NCBI GenBank assembly: GCA_003014445.1
Contig: PYGH01000008.1
Coordinates: forward strand, 1-64,000
Length of the DNA stretch: 64,000 nucleotides
Direction of reading: 5' to 3'
DNA from: Fusobacterium naviforme
GTDB lineage: Bacteria; Bacillota; Clostridia; Lachnospirales; Lachnospiraceae
Part shown: positions 33,289-42,631 of the stretch, one piece after another
Numbering within the stretch: the first letter of the stretch is position 1
How the letters are laid out: the number at the start of each line of letters is the position of its first letter
The notes under the pieces: model-generated
Database searches by the model: none
What the model was told of the DNA's origin: nothing
What the model saw: the letters and a program-made list of their open reading frames with translations, nothing else
Translations under genes and position numbers: made by a program

Positions 33289-33345
33289 AGCCGCCCCGAA
33301 CGAAATAATATCGTCCGGAAGCGGCTGTCAGGCCTCACTGGCCTG
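33289..33345 (-). terminator. Stem-loops at the end of the chromate transporter operon
   Basis: CAGGCC/GGCCTG (33329-33345) covers the transporter stop codon, and AGCCGC/GCGGCT (33289-33326) forms a second, longer stem just after it on the minus strand. The T-content after the second stem is modest, so termination is likely but not certain. Confidence 0.5.
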
Positions 33346-33913
33346 TCGCAAAATGAAAGACCACTCCAATCACCGCGGAGGCAGCAAGGAAGAAAATGGG
33401 GTGCAGCTGGATCTTTTTCATGGCGACATAGAGCAATGCTGCCAGCAATACCGCCTTCCAGTGAATGAGTGAGAGAAGCGAGAGCGTCTTTTTATATGCC
33501 TCGACGTCCAGAAGTGCGAGCTTTCCCACCAAGAAGCAGGCCGCCGCGATGAGTCCCACCGAGGCGGGGCGCAGGCCGTAGAAGACTCCCTTCACATAGC
33601 GATTCTCCGAGAAGCGCTTCAAAAACTGCGCCACGATGATGATTACGATCACGGAGGGCGTGATGAGTCCCAGCGTCGCTGTCACTGCCCCGGGTCCCCC
33701 TCCTGTCGTAAAGCCCACGTAGGTCGCCATATTGACGCCCATCGGACCGGGCGTGGACTCGGAGACCGCCACCATATCCGCGAGATCCATGTGCGTGTAC
33801 CAGCCGGTCGCGTCCGAAATATTATAGAGAAATGGGAGCGTCGCCAGGCCGCCGCCGACCGCAAAGAGACCCGCCTTAAAAAACTCAAAGAACAATCTCA
33901 GATACAGCATCAT
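33335..33913 (-). CDS. Chromate transporter, second half-size subunit
   Basis: This 192-residue protein is one of two short CHR-domain proteins that act as a pair. It has about five to six membrane segments and the signature FFKAGLFAVGGGLATLPFL plus STPGPMGVNMATYVG. It starts in a 4-base overlap with the stop of the preceding partner. CHR proteins are thought to export chromate or related anions; in anaerobes the natural substrate is not established. Both belong to the serS transcription unit. Confidence 0.9.
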   Translation of the reverse strand: MMLYLRLFFEFFKAGLFAVGGGLATLPFLYNISDATGWYTHMDLADMVAVSESTPGPMGVNMATYVGFTTGGGPGAVTATLGLITPSVIVIIIVAQFLKRFSENRYVKGVFYGLRPASVGLIAAACFLVGKLALLDVEAYKKTLSLLSLIHWKAVLLAALLYVAMKKIQLHPIFFLAASAVIGVVFHFATGQ

Positions 33914-34455
33914 CCCTTCTTACCTCCCGCCCTGAGACTCAGGTAGATACCTGCTGCCGCCGAGAGCAGCACAAATATCACGGGGGAGATACCATAGAAG
34001 ACAGAGCCAAAAAAGACAACGGAGAAAATGACGCGTGTGCTCATATCCACCACGCCCTTCCGGTAGAGCTTTGATACCGAGAGCAGAATCAGCACAAAGA
34101 CCCCGACGCGGATGCCCGCAAAGGCATCCTTCACAACGGAAAGCTCCGCAAAATTCCGGATGAAGGCCGCAATGAGAGTGATGATAACAAGCGACGGAAA
34201 CACCACGCCGAGGGTAGCCGCAATGCCGCCGGGAATCCCCCGCCTTTTATACCCCACAAAGGTTGCGGTATTCACGGCAATCACACCCGGCGTGCACTGC
34301 CCCACCGCGTAGTAGTCCATCAGCTCATCCTCTGTCGCCCAGTGGCGGTTCTCCACCACCTCCTTCTGAAGCATCGGGAGCATGGCGTATCCGCCGCCAA
34401 AGGTCAGTCCGCCGATGCGCGCGAAGGTAAGAAACATATCCAGTAATTCACTCAT
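33910..34455 (-). CDS. Chromate transporter, first half-size subunit
   Basis: The 181-residue protein carries the other CHR-domain signature: FARIGGLTFGGGYAMLPML and CTPGVIAVNTATFVGYKRRG. It has about five membrane segments and ends in a short basic tail (LRAGGKKG). Short-chain CHR proteins occur as adjacent pairs with opposite membrane orientation, which fits the gene that follows with a 4-base overlap. Its own ATG overlaps the serS stop by 4 bases, so all three genes are translated in sequence. The substrate is not determined. Confidence 0.9.
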   Translation of the reverse strand: MSELLDMFLTFARIGGLTFGGGYAMLPMLQKEVVENRHWATEDELMDYYAVGQCTPGVIAVNTATFVGYKRRGIPGGIAATLGVVFPSLVIITLIAAFIRNFAELSVVKDAFAGIRVGVFVLILLSVSKLYRKGVVDMSTRVIFSVVFFGSVFYGISPVIFVLLSAAAGIYLSLRAGGKKG

Positions 34456-35738
34456 TCAGCCCGGAGCTCGCTCTTTCCTCCCATGTAGGGGCGCAGAACC
34501 TCCGGGATGCGGACGCTTCCGTCCTCCTGAAGATTGTTCTCAAGAAAAGCGATCAGCATGCGCGGCGGCGCGACCACCGTGTTGTTCAGGGTGTGTGCGA
34601 GATACTTTTTCCCGTCCTCCCCCTTCACGCGGATACGCAGTCTTCTCGCCTGTGCATCGCCGAGATTGGAGCAGCTTCCCACCTCAAAATATTTTTTCTG
34701 CCGCGGACTCCACGCCTCAACATCACAGGACTTCACCTTCAGATCTGCGAGGTCTCCGGAGCAGCACTCCAGCGTGCGGACCGGGATATCCAGAGAGCGG
34801 AACAGATCCACAGTGTTCTGCCAGAGCTTATCGTACCACGCCATGGAATCCTCCGGGCGGCAGATCACGATCATCTCCTGCTTTTCAAACTGATGAATGC
34901 GGTACACGCCGCGCTCCTCCAGACCATGCGCCCCCTTCTCCTTTCGGAAGCATGGGGAGTAGGAGGTCAGGGTGTAGGGAAGCTTCGCCTCCTCGTTCAG
35001 CGTATCGATGAAGCGCCCTATCATGGAGTGCTCGCTGGTTCCAATGAGGTACAGATCCTCTCCCTCGATCTTGTACATCATGGCCTCCATCTCCGGGAAG
35101 CTCATGACACCGGTCACGACGTTGGAGTGAATCATATAGGGCGGAATCACATAGGTGAAGCCGCGGTCTATCATGAAATCTCTCGCGTAGGCGAGCACAG
35201 CGGAGTGAAGTCTCGCGATATCTCCCATCAGATAGTAGAAACCGTTGCCTGCGACCTTGTGCGCAGCGTCGAGATCAATTCCCGAAAAGCGCTCCATGAT
35301 CTCCGTGTGATAGGGAATTTCATATTCCGGAACGACCGGCTCCCCGTACTTCTGGATCTCCACATTGCAGGAATCGTCCCTGCCGATCGGCACAGAGGCA
35401 TCGATCATCTGCGGAATCACCATCATGATGCTGCGGATCTTTTCCGTGATCTCAGCCTCCTTCGGCTCCAGCTCGGAGAGACGGGCATTCAGTGCGGCGA
35501 CTTCGCGCTTTACCTCCTCTGCCTCCTCCTTCTTTCCCTGTCCCATCAGGGCGCCGATCTGCTTGGAGATGCGGTTCTTCTTTGCGCGGAGCTCGTCCGC
35601 CTCCGCCTGCGTCCTTCTGCTCTCCTCATCGAGGGCGATCACCTCGTCCACAAGGGGCTGCTTTTCGTCCTGAAATTTCTTGCGGAGATTTTCCTTGACT
35701 GCCTCCGGATTCTCTCTCAGAAATCTGATATCAATCAT
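34452..35738 (-). CDS. serS: Seryl-tRNA synthetase
   Basis: The start MIDIRFLRENPEAVKENL at 35738 has GGAGG 6 bases upstream; an in-frame codon six residues earlier is less likely. The N-terminal coiled coil (about 30-100) binds the long arm of tRNA-Ser. Class II motif 2 reads FRKEKGAHGLEERGVYRIHQ and motif 3 follows in the C-terminal third (LAHTLNNTVVAPPRMLIAFLE). At 428 residues it is normal. A good promoter lies just upstream; no T-box leader can be fitted into the 115 bases before it. It is followed by the chromate transporter pair. Confidence 0.97.
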   Translation of the reverse strand: MIDIRFLRENPEAVKENLRKKFQDEKQPLVDEVIALDEESRRTQAEADELRAKKNRISKQIGALMGQGKKEEAEEVKREVAALNARLSELEPKEAEITEKIRSIMMVIPQMIDASVPIGRDDSCNVEIQKYGEPVVPEYEIPYHTEIMERFSGIDLDAAHKVAGNGFYYLMGDIARLHSAVLAYARDFMIDRGFTYVIPPYMIHSNVVTGVMSFPEMEAMMYKIEGEDLYLIGTSEHSMIGRFIDTLNEEAKLPYTLTSYSPCFRKEKGAHGLEERGVYRIHQFEKQEMIVICRPEDSMAWYDKLWQNTVDLFRSLDIPVRTLECCSGDLADLKVKSCDVEAWSPRQKKYFEVGSCSNLGDAQARRLRIRVKGEDGKKYLAHTLNNTVVAPPRMLIAFLENNLQEDGSVRIPEVLRPYMGGKSELRAE

Positions 35739-35794
35739 GCTTTTCCTCCAACTCATTCTTCATATGCCCGCTACGGCATCGCGATTTGTCTGCC

Positions 35795-35823
35795 ATTGTA
35801 CAACGAAATGCCCTGCAGTTCAA
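35795..35823 (-). promoter_or_regulatory. serS promoter
   Basis: On the minus strand TTGAAC (35818-35823) and TACAAT (35795-35800) are 17 bases apart and end about 57 bases before the serS ATG. This is a near-consensus vegetative promoter. Confidence 0.78.
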
Positions 35824-35853
35824 GCGACGGCGCGGCGTTCGGAAGCGGCGCAG

Positions 35854-36354
35854 CTACCGAATAAGCAGTCCCAGAAAGCCGTAGGACACGATCGCCATAA
35901 TCACCGTCGCCAGCAGCACCCCCAGAAGAATCGCCGCCAGCGCCTTTCTCTGCTTCATCTCCATGAGGCTCGCGATCATGGCCCCTGTCCAGCCGCCGGT
36001 ACCTGGAAGCGGAATGCCGACAAACAGCAGCAGACCCAGAAATTCCCCCCGTGCGAGTGCCTCAGACTTATGCGCCGCCCGGCGCTCCAGCCGCTCTACG
36101 AGAGGACGAAGGAGCGAAATTCGCTTCATAAGAGCAAACACCCGCTTTAAAAAAAGCAGAAGCAGGGGCATGGGCAGGAGATTCCCCAGCACCGCGAGCG
36201 GAATGGCCCGCCACATATCCACATTGAGGAGCGAGGCAACCAGAAGTCCGCCCCTGCACTCCAGGATTGGAAACAGAGATACGATAAAGACGACCGCCTC
36301 CGGAGAGAGCCTCTCTCCGAGCGTCGCCGCAAACCAGCCCGCAATTGCTTCCAT
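35854..36354 (-). CDS. Small multidrug-export-like membrane protein (COG2426)
   Basis: The 166-residue protein has four to five membrane segments with the family patterns SLFPILECRGGLLVA, LPMPLLLLFL and GIPLPGTGGWTGAMIA. COG2426 proteins are annotated as small multidrug export proteins from weak evidence. It follows thiN by 3 bases and is the last gene of the long minus-strand run that starts at ftsK or murE. A basic loop (RPLVERLERRAAHKSEALAR) lies between the second and third segments. Confidence 0.82.
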   Translation of the reverse strand: MEAIAGWFAATLGERLSPEAVVFIVSLFPILECRGGLLVASLLNVDMWRAIPLAVLGNLLPMPLLLLFLKRVFALMKRISLLRPLVERLERRAAHKSEALARGEFLGLLLFVGIPLPGTGGWTGAMIASLMEMKQRKALAAILLGVLLATVIMAIVSYGFLGLLIR

Positions 36355-36357
36355 CTT

Positions 36358-37089
36358 CTATACTTCCCTCTCTTCTCTGTCCCCTGTCTCCATCACCAGA
36401 AGGCCGCTCCGCTCCCTGCTCTGAAAACGAATGATGCCCTCCTCCTCCGCCAGCTCATTGCTGATGGTGCGTGAGGGCGAAGTCTCATAGCTCAGCGTAA
36501 AGTGCTCAAGCGGGTAGCGAAAGCCCATGAGCGTCAGCCCCTCGACGCTGCCGCCAACCGGCAGCAGACCAATATAGCGTCCCCACTGCTCCGCCTGCCG
36601 TATCTTAAGTACCGCCTCTCCGCTCTCTCCCGGCACCACGCAGCGTATCCGGTTCAGGGGATCCAGAAGAACGAGGGAAATGTTTTGCAGCGCTGCGCTG
36701 TAGCAGAGCCGTATGTTCGCAAGCAGATGATCTGCTCTTCCGCCGAGCGCTCCCAGCACAGTGAGCTCCCGCACCCCCCGCGCCGCCATTACCTCGATAC
36801 AAAGCTCCAGATCTGACGCATCCTTCACAGGGTTGTGGCGCAGCAGTTCAAGCTCTTTTCGATTCTCATAGCGGTCAAGGAGCTCCGGCCGCAGGGAGTC
36901 AAGATCCCCGACAAGCAGAGAAGGGATTCTTCCGATGGCGTCCAGTACCTCCAGCCCTGCGTCCGCAGCTGCGAGGCAGAGCGCTCCGGTTCCCCGGCGT
37001 TCCTCCTCCGCAAGTATTTTTTCAGCAAAGGCGGGCGTCAGTGAGCCGCCCGCGATGATAATCCCCTTTTTCGCCATTTGTTCCGCCAT
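36358..37089 (-). CDS. thiN: Thiamine diphosphokinase
   Basis: The enzyme makes thiamine diphosphate from thiamine and ATP. The start is MAEQMAKKGIIIAGGS at 37089 (or the ATG four codons on); a longer frame upstream lies inside rpe. The catalytic Asp motifs are LVGDLDSLRPE and KDASDLELC, followed by LGALGGRADHLLANI, and the C-terminal beta domain is complete. About 243 residues is slightly long. Its place after rsgA-rpe is the standard Firmicutes order. Confidence 0.92.
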   Translation of the reverse strand: MAEQMAKKGIIIAGGSLTPAFAEKILAEEERRGTGALCLAAADAGLEVLDAIGRIPSLLVGDLDSLRPELLDRYENRKELELLRHNPVKDASDLELCIEVMAARGVRELTVLGALGGRADHLLANIRLCYSAALQNISLVLLDPLNRIRCVVPGESGEAVLKIRQAEQWGRYIGLLPVGGSVEGLTLMGFRYPLEHFTLSYETSPSRTISNELAEEEGIIRFQSRERSGLLVMETGDREEREV

Positions 37090-37090
37090 T

Positions 37091-37768
37091 TCAGCGCGCT
37101 TTCTCCCCTTCATACACACGGAGCATTTCCTGCAGTGCAGCGACATTACCCGCGATATCTCCGTTGAAAACTGCAGAGCCCGCGACAATATTGTCCGCAC
37201 CGGCACGCAGCACCGGCAGCAGAGTATCTGTGTTGATTCCGCCGTCCACCTGAATGGAGAGCTCGGGGTTCCTCCGCTCCGCCATGGCGCGAAGACGCCG
37301 TATCTTATCCGTACAGTAAGGGATATACCTCTGTCCGCCAAAGCCCGGGTTTACCGACATGATGAGCACCATCGAGAGCTCCGGCAGCAGCTCCTCCACC
37401 GCCTGCAGAGGGGTCGCCGGATTCAGCGCAACCGCGGCTTTGGCTCCGCTCTGCTTTATGTGCGTGATGGTTCGGTCCAGGTGACGACAGGCCTCCGCGT
37501 GCACGGTAATAATATCTGCGCCCGCAGCCCGGAAATCGTCCACATAGCGGTCCGGCTCCGTCACCATGAGATGCGCGTCCAGCGTGAGCTCCGTGAAGCG
37601 CCGTATGGACTTCAGTACCGGCATACCGAAGGAAATGCTCGGCACAAAGTCGCCGTCCATCACATCGTAGTGAAGATTTTTAATGCCGCACTGCTCCAGC
37701 AAATGTATCTCCTCTCCCAGCCGCGTAAAATCCGCGGACAGGAGAGAGGGTGATAAAATATAGTTCAT
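37091..37768 (-). CDS. rpe: Ribulose-phosphate 3-epimerase
   Basis: Rpe interconverts ribulose 5-phosphate and xylulose 5-phosphate in the pentose phosphate pathway. The TIM-barrel residues are present: SPSLLSADFTRLGEE, LHYDVMDGDFVPSISFG (metal His and Asp), LDAHLMVTEPDRY, SVNPGFGGQRYI and QVDGGINTDT. At 225 residues it is normal. The ATG overlaps the rsgA stop by 4 bases and thiN starts 1 base after its stop. Confidence 0.97.
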   Translation of the reverse strand: MNYILSPSLLSADFTRLGEEIHLLEQCGIKNLHYDVMDGDFVPSISFGMPVLKSIRRFTELTLDAHLMVTEPDRYVDDFRAAGADIITVHAEACRHLDRTITHIKQSGAKAAVALNPATPLQAVEELLPELSMVLIMSVNPGFGGQRYIPYCTDKIRRLRAMAERRNPELSIQVDGGINTDTLLPVLRAGADNIVAGSAVFNGDIAGNVAALQEMLRVYEGEKAR

Positions 37769-38640
37769 CCGTATCTTCTCCTCTCGGAAATTTCCTTCAT
37801 AAGCCTCTCATAGCTCTGATAGCGGCTTGGTGAGATCTCCCCAGTCTCCACCGCGCGCTTCACTGCGCAGTCCGGCTCAGAGAGATGACGGCAGCCCGTA
37901 AAGCGGCAGCTTCCCTCCCATCTCCATATCTCGGGGAAGAGCTCTCTCAGCTCGTCTGCCTCCGCCTCCACCCACACGCTGGTAAAACCCGGTGTGTCCA
38001 GAAGATAGCTGTCCTCCCCCATGGGAAAGAGCTCCGTGTGCCTTGTGGTCTGCTTTCCGCGGGATATCTTCCGGCTGATCTCTCCAGTCTCCATCGCCGC
38101 ATCGGGACAGAGCAGATTCGTGAGCGAGGACTTGCCGACACCGGAGGGACCCGCGAGCACCGTGGTCCTGCCGCGGAGCCAGTCCCGCAGCGCCTCCATT
38201 CCCTCACCGGTCCGCGTGCTGAGAGAGAGGACCGGATAGCCCGCCTTATGATAGATTTCCGCATAGCTTTCGAGCGCATTCTCTGTGTCCAGATCCGCTT
38301 TATTCCAGAGTATCGCCGCCGGGATATGCTGCCGCTCCATGGTGAGCAGATACTCATCCAGCAGGTAGAGCTGCGGATCGGGCTGTCGCAGCGCCAGCAC
38401 AACCAGTGCCTGATCCACATTGCTGACCGCGGGCCGTATCAGAACATTTTTTCTGGGGTAGATCTCCTCGATGCTACCCTCACTCTTCTCAGTCTGCGCC
38501 TCCTCCACACGGACAAGATCGCCCACCAGCGGCTTTAAGCCCGCCTTCCGGAAGGCCCCCCGCGCCTTACACATACAGCGCCTCCCGCTGCTCTCCACCA
38601 CATAGAAGCCTGCGATTCCCTTGATGATTTTACCCTGCAT
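37765..38640 (-). CDS. rsgA: Ribosome small-subunit GTPase RsgA
   Basis: RsgA helps late 30S maturation. The permuted GTPase order is visible: LWNKADLDTEN (G4), then the P-loop AGPSGVGKSSLTN (G1), TTRHTELFP (G2) and LDTPGFTSV (G3). An OB domain precedes it (GIAGFYVVESSGRRCMC), and a zinc site follows (CRFTGCRHLSEPDCAV). The 291 residues are normal. It starts 3 bases after prkC. Circular order and zinc residues are all intact. Confidence 0.97.
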   Translation of the reverse strand: MQGKIIKGIAGFYVVESSGRRCMCKARGAFRKAGLKPLVGDLVRVEEAQTEKSEGSIEEIYPRKNVLIRPAVSNVDQALVVLALRQPDPQLYLLDEYLLTMERQHIPAAILWNKADLDTENALESYAEIYHKAGYPVLSLSTRTGEGMEALRDWLRGRTTVLAGPSGVGKSSLTNLLCPDAAMETGEISRKISRGKQTTRHTELFPMGEDSYLLDTPGFTSVWVEAEADELRELFPEIWRWEGSCRFTGCRHLSEPDCAVKRAVETGEISPSRYQSYERLMKEISERRRYG

Positions 38641-38643
38641 CGC

Positions 38644-40743
38644 TCACTGCACCTTGAAGAACTGCACTTCATAGCTCTGAAGCACTGTGCCTGTATCCGT
38701 CTGCAAAATCTCCACGTAGCCTGTATCCACGCCGTACACGCCCTCAATTGCCTTGAAGCGCACGGGCATAATGGTATCCGCCGTCACAGTGCGCGGCTCC
38801 ATCAGAGTCTGATAGACGCTCTGCCCGCCCACTTCCTGTCGAAGCCGTATCATCACGGTCACACTGGAACTGGAAGCGCCCGGTCCGATCAGATTTGAGA
38901 GCTCATAGGTATTGTTGATTGAGGCCACATAGCGTGAGTTCGAATCTCCGCTGATCGGCTCCACGCTGTAGATCGGCACAGAGCCGTCATCATCCGAAGG
39001 GCCGCTGCTCACGACATAATCCACTGCGCTCTCGCCGAGCACAATGCTGCCCGCGTCAATGCCCTGAGAGATAATGATGCCCTCTGCGACCGTGGTACTG
39101 TGCACCAGACTCACTGTACCCGGCTGCAGCCCTGCCTTTAAAAGCTTCTGCCTCGCCTGATCCTCCCTGTCTCCGATGAGATTCGGCACGACGGCATCCT
39201 TAAGCTCCCTGCCGAGGCTCACCTTGAGGGTAACCACATCCCCCTCCTTCGCGCGAAGCGGGCTGTAGTCAATCACCTTCCCCTCCGGGACGGTCTCACT
39301 GTGTTCATCCACAATCTGCACTTCAAAGCCCGCATCCCTCAGTGCGGACTCTGCCTCGCTCTCATTCAGCTCTGTGAGCTTCAGCTCTGCAAGCTCTGTC
39401 TCCGCGCTTCCGAGGCTCAGTGTGACCTCGGCCTTTGCGTTCTTCTGAAGCTTTTCTCCTGCCTCCGGCTTCTGCTCCATGACGAGATCCTTTGCAAACT
39501 GCTCCGAGTGCTCCCGCTTTGTCACAGTGAGTAAAAGGCCGCTCTCCGCGAGCTTCCTCTCTGCCTCCTGCTGAGAGAGTCCTATGATATAGGGCATGTA
39601 GCTCTCCTGCCCCTGCTCTTCCGTCTCCTGCGCCACTGCGGCGCCGCTCTGCGGAGCGTGCTTCCGGAAGACACCGGAGAAAACCGCCAGCATAGAGAGC
39701 GCAGCCACTGCAACTGCCACCGCAAGAATCATACCGACCGTCTTCAGCATACGGTTCAGCCCTGCGTCCTCGCTCTCCTCCTCAGATGTCTGCTTTGCGG
39801 GCTCCGCCTTTCTGCTCTTTCTTCCAGCCACTGAGCGTATCTCCGCCATTTCCTGTTTGCTGAGCATTCTGGTGCTGCCATCACTTGCAGCTTCAGACGC
39901 CGTGCCCGGCGGAAGCTCATCCGGACGCTCCTGCACCGCCTTCATGTCTGCGATCAGCGCATCCACATTCTGGTAGCGCGCCTCCGGATCCTTGGCGCAG
40001 CACTTTAGGATGATCTTCTCAAGCCCCGCTGGGATGTCCGGATTGTATACACTGGGAGGTGTCATGGTCTCCTCTATATGCGAGAGCGCCACCGAAACTG
40101 CGGTATCCCCCTGAAAGGGCAGCCGTCCCGTGAGCATCTCATAGAGCGTGACGCCCAGAGAGTAGATATCACTTCTCTCATCCGTGAACTCGCCCTTTGC
40201 CTGCTCCGGAGAGATATAGTGCACGGAGCCCATGGCCTGAGAACTGACCGTCTGGGAACTCACTGCCCGGGCGATGCCGAAATCAGCAACCTTTACCTTG
40301 CCGTCCCTTGACAGTATCATGTTCTGAGGCTTCACATCGCGGTGGATGATTCTTCTCTCATGCGCCGCGCCGATGCCCCGTGCGACCTGCGTCGCAATGC
40401 CGACGGCCTCTGAAATACCGAGCTTTCCCTTCTGAAGGATATACTCCTTCAAAGTGATCCCGTCCACAAGCTCCATCACAATGTAGTGGAGCTCCTCCTC
40501 ATCCACAACATCATAAATATTCACAATATTCGGATGGTTCAGGGCTGCGGCGGCCTGTGCCTCATACTTGAATTTCCGCACAAATTCCTCATCCGAACAG
40601 AATTCCTTCTTCAGCAGCTTGATCGCGACATCGCGGTTCAGCTTATGGCAGTGCGCACGGTATACCTCTGACATTCCGCCGCTGCCAATGAGATCCAGAA
40701 TCTCATAGCGATTCTGCAGATACACGCCCGGTCTGAGTGTCAT
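38644..40743 (-). CDS. prkC: PASTA-domain Ser/Thr protein kinase
   Basis: The cytoplasmic kinase (about 13-270) has GSGGMSEVYRA, the ATP lysine K42, HRDVKPQN (D135, N141), DFG at 154-156 and an activation loop rich in Ser/Thr (VSSQTVSSQAMGS). One membrane helix is at about 334-356. Outside are three PASTA repeats from about 383 to 580, then an unassigned C-terminal domain of roughly 110 residues. Such kinases sense peptidoglycan fragments or lipid II and control growth and wall synthesis. The start overlaps the prpC stop by 4 bases; the phosphatase-kinase pair is conserved in Firmicutes. Confidence 0.96.
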   Translation of the reverse strand: MTLRPGVYLQNRYEILDLIGSGGMSEVYRAHCHKLNRDVAIKLLKKEFCSDEEFVRKFKYEAQAAAALNHPNIVNIYDVVDEEELHYIVMELVDGITLKEYILQKGKLGISEAVGIATQVARGIGAAHERRIIHRDVKPQNMILSRDGKVKVADFGIARAVSSQTVSSQAMGSVHYISPEQAKGEFTDERSDIYSLGVTLYEMLTGRLPFQGDTAVSVALSHIEETMTPPSVYNPDIPAGLEKIILKCCAKDPEARYQNVDALIADMKAVQERPDELPPGTASEAASDGSTRMLSKQEMAEIRSVAGRKSRKAEPAKQTSEEESEDAGLNRMLKTVGMILAVAVAVAALSMLAVFSGVFRKHAPQSGAAVAQETEEQGQESYMPYIIGLSQQEAERKLAESGLLLTVTKREHSEQFAKDLVMEQKPEAGEKLQKNAKAEVTLSLGSAETELAELKLTELNESEAESALRDAGFEVQIVDEHSETVPEGKVIDYSPLRAKEGDVVTLKVSLGRELKDAVVPNLIGDREDQARQKLLKAGLQPGTVSLVHSTTVAEGIIISQGIDAGSIVLGESAVDYVVSSGPSDDDGSVPIYSVEPISGDSNSRYVASINNTYELSNLIGPGASSSSVTVMIRLRQEVGGQSVYQTLMEPRTVTADTIMPVRFKAIEGVYGVDTGYVEILQTDTGTVLQSYEVQFFKVQ

Positions 40744-41486
40744 CGTCTCGCCTCCTCTCCCGCAAGCTGCACCAGCACAGCAGAAATATTGTCTCTGCCT
40801 CCCGCGGTATTTGCTGCGTGAATCAGCGCGTGCACAGCGTCCTCCGGCTCCTGATGCTTCCGGAGCAGCTCTGCGATCTCCGCATCCGTCACCATATTGG
40901 TGAGCCCGTCCGTGCAGAGCAGCAGGGCACTACAGCCCGTGAGTGGCAGCTCAAATACATCTGCATCCGCACTCTCTGCGATCCCGACAGCCCTGGTAAT
41001 GATATTTTTATTCTGATAGTACTGCTCACTCCCGCGCTCCAGCTTCCCCGCGCTGACCATCTCCTCCACATAGGAGTGATCCCGCGTCACCTGGCGCAGC
41101 GCGCCGCCCTCCTCCACGGCATAGAGACGGCTGTCCCCGATGTTGAAGACACAGGCGGTCTCCTCCTCCGTAAAGGCAGCGACAAGCGTGCTGCCCATGC
41201 CGGAGAGCTCTTCCCTCTCCTCCGCCTCGCGGAAGAGACTCAGATTGGTCTCCCCAATGGCCTGCCGCAGCGCCCTCAGAGGAACCGTCTCCTCTCCGCT
41301 CTGCAGCGCGGCTACCAGACGATCCACCAGCATTCTGGAGCAGTAGTCCCCTGCCTGGTGTCCGCCCATTCCGTCTGCCACTATAAAAAGATTCGGCAGC
41401 GCACCCACGGGCGCTGTGCTGCTGAATACCGTATCCTGATTTGATTCCCGGACCAATCCTATGTCCGTCAGTGCTGCTGCTCTCAT
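40740..41486 (-). CDS. prpC: PP2C-type protein phosphatase (partner of PrkC)
   Basis: The metal-dependent phosphatase motifs are FIVADGMGGHQAGDYCSR, GDSRLYAV, TRDHSYVEEMV, LLCTDGLTNMV and AGGRDNISAVLV, all with their Asp residues. It reverses phosphorylation by the PASTA kinase and is soluble. At 248 residues it is typical. GAGG precedes the ATG by 8 bases. It overlaps prkC by 4 bases and follows rlmN by 69 bases. Confidence 0.96.
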   Translation of the reverse strand: MRAAALTDIGLVRESNQDTVFSSTAPVGALPNLFIVADGMGGHQAGDYCSRMLVDRLVAALQSGEETVPLRALRQAIGETNLSLFREAEEREELSGMGSTLVAAFTEEETACVFNIGDSRLYAVEEGGALRQVTRDHSYVEEMVSAGKLERGSEQYYQNKNIITRAVGIAESADADVFELPLTGCSALLLCTDGLTNMVTDAEIAELLRKHQEPEDAVHALIHAANTAGGRDNISAVLVQLAGEEARR

Positions 41487-41555
41487 TCTCGCATCCTCTG
41501 TCTCTGTAGCTGTGCCGGGCCGGCCTCTTCGGGCATCCTCCCTCAGTCCCGGGAT

Positions 41556-42626
41556 TCACAGCCCTTCTGTGCCAGGGGCTCCCTCTGTTTTTTTCTCCGT
41601 CTCTGCTCTGTAGCGGCGGCGCAGCTGCCCACAAGCTCCGTCGATATCCCGTCCCATTTCTCTTCTAATAGTAACATTTATCCCGCTCTTTTCAAGAAGC
41701 TTCTTGAAGCGCAGAACCGCCTCCGGCGCAGACTCCCGCCAGCTTCTCTCCACCACGGGATTCACCGGAATCAGGTTCACATGCCCCCTTCTTCCACGAA
41801 GCAGCTGTATGAGCTTCTCCGCCTCCGCCTCCGTATCATTCACGCCCGAGACGAGACTGTACTCATAGCTCACCCTGCGCCCCGTCTTCTCAAAATAGTA
41901 CTTACAGGCGTTCAGCACCTCTGCGATGCTGTAGCGATTCGCGATCGGCATCAGAGAGCGCCGCGTCGCATCCTCCGCCGCGTGCAGTGAGAGAGCCAGC
42001 GTGACCTGCAGCCCCTCTTCGGCAAATTTCCGTATTCCGGGGACTATGCCGCAGGTGGATACTGTGATATTTCTCTGGCTGATGTTCAGCCCCCGCTCAT
42101 CACTCACCATGTGAAGAAAGCGGATCAGATTGTCGTAATTGTCCATCGGCTCTCCGGAGCCCATCACAACAATGTTGGAGACCCGCTCCCCAGTATCTGC
42201 CTCGATGCGGTAGATCTGATCCAGCATCTCCCCGGCGCTCAGGTTCCGCTCCAGCCCGTCCACTGTGGATGCGCAGAAGCGACAGCCCATGCGACAGCCG
42301 ACCTGAGAGCTGATGCATACGCTGTTTCCGTGATGATAGCGCATGAATACGCTCTCGATGCAGTTTCCGTCGCGAAGCTCAAAGAGATATTTTCTTGTGC
42401 CGTCAAGCTCTGATTCCTGCACCGTCACAGGCTTCAGGCTGTAGAACAGCTGCGCTGCAGCAAGCTTCTCCCGGAGACTCTTCGGAAGATTGCTCATCTC
42501 ATCGAGCGAAGCCGCTTTTTTCTTATGCAGCCACTCATAGAGCTGTTTTCCGCGAAAGGCGGGCTCTCCCAGACTCCTCACGTACTCCCCCAGCTCCTCC
42601 GGGGACATGGAACGCAAATCCTTCAT
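41556..42626 (-). CDS. rlmN: Dual-specificity 23S rRNA/tRNA adenine-C2 methyltransferase
   Basis: This radical SAM enzyme methylates C2 of A2503 in 23S rRNA and A37 in some tRNAs. The iron-sulfur motif is CRMGCRFCAST (C-x3-C-x2-C); a Cys in the C-terminal DIDGACGQL supplies the catalytic thiol, and MGSGEPMDNYDNLIRF is typical. I prefer the ATG at 42626 (MKDLRSMSPEE), with AAGG/AGGTG close upstream. A GTG three codons earlier, in GTGA overlap with the rsmB stop, is also possible. The C-terminus has a short extra tail (TEKKTEGAPGTEGL). Confidence 0.95.
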   Translation of the reverse strand: MKDLRSMSPEELGEYVRSLGEPAFRGKQLYEWLHKKKAASLDEMSNLPKSLREKLAAAQLFYSLKPVTVQESELDGTRKYLFELRDGNCIESVFMRYHHGNSVCISSQVGCRMGCRFCASTVDGLERNLSAGEMLDQIYRIEADTGERVSNIVVMGSGEPMDNYDNLIRFLHMVSDERGLNISQRNITVSTCGIVPGIRKFAEEGLQVTLALSLHAAEDATRRSLMPIANRYSIAEVLNACKYYFEKTGRRVSYEYSLVSGVNDTEAEAEKLIQLLRGRRGHVNLIPVNPVVERSWRESAPEAVLRFKKLLEKSGINVTIRREMGRDIDGACGQLRRRYRAETEKKTEGAPGTEGL

Positions 42627-42631
42627 TTCCT

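Noticed and set aside
35739-35853. Possible T-box leader before serS
   Set aside because: The space is only about 115 bases, and neither the T-box sequence nor a terminator with T-run is present between promoter and start.
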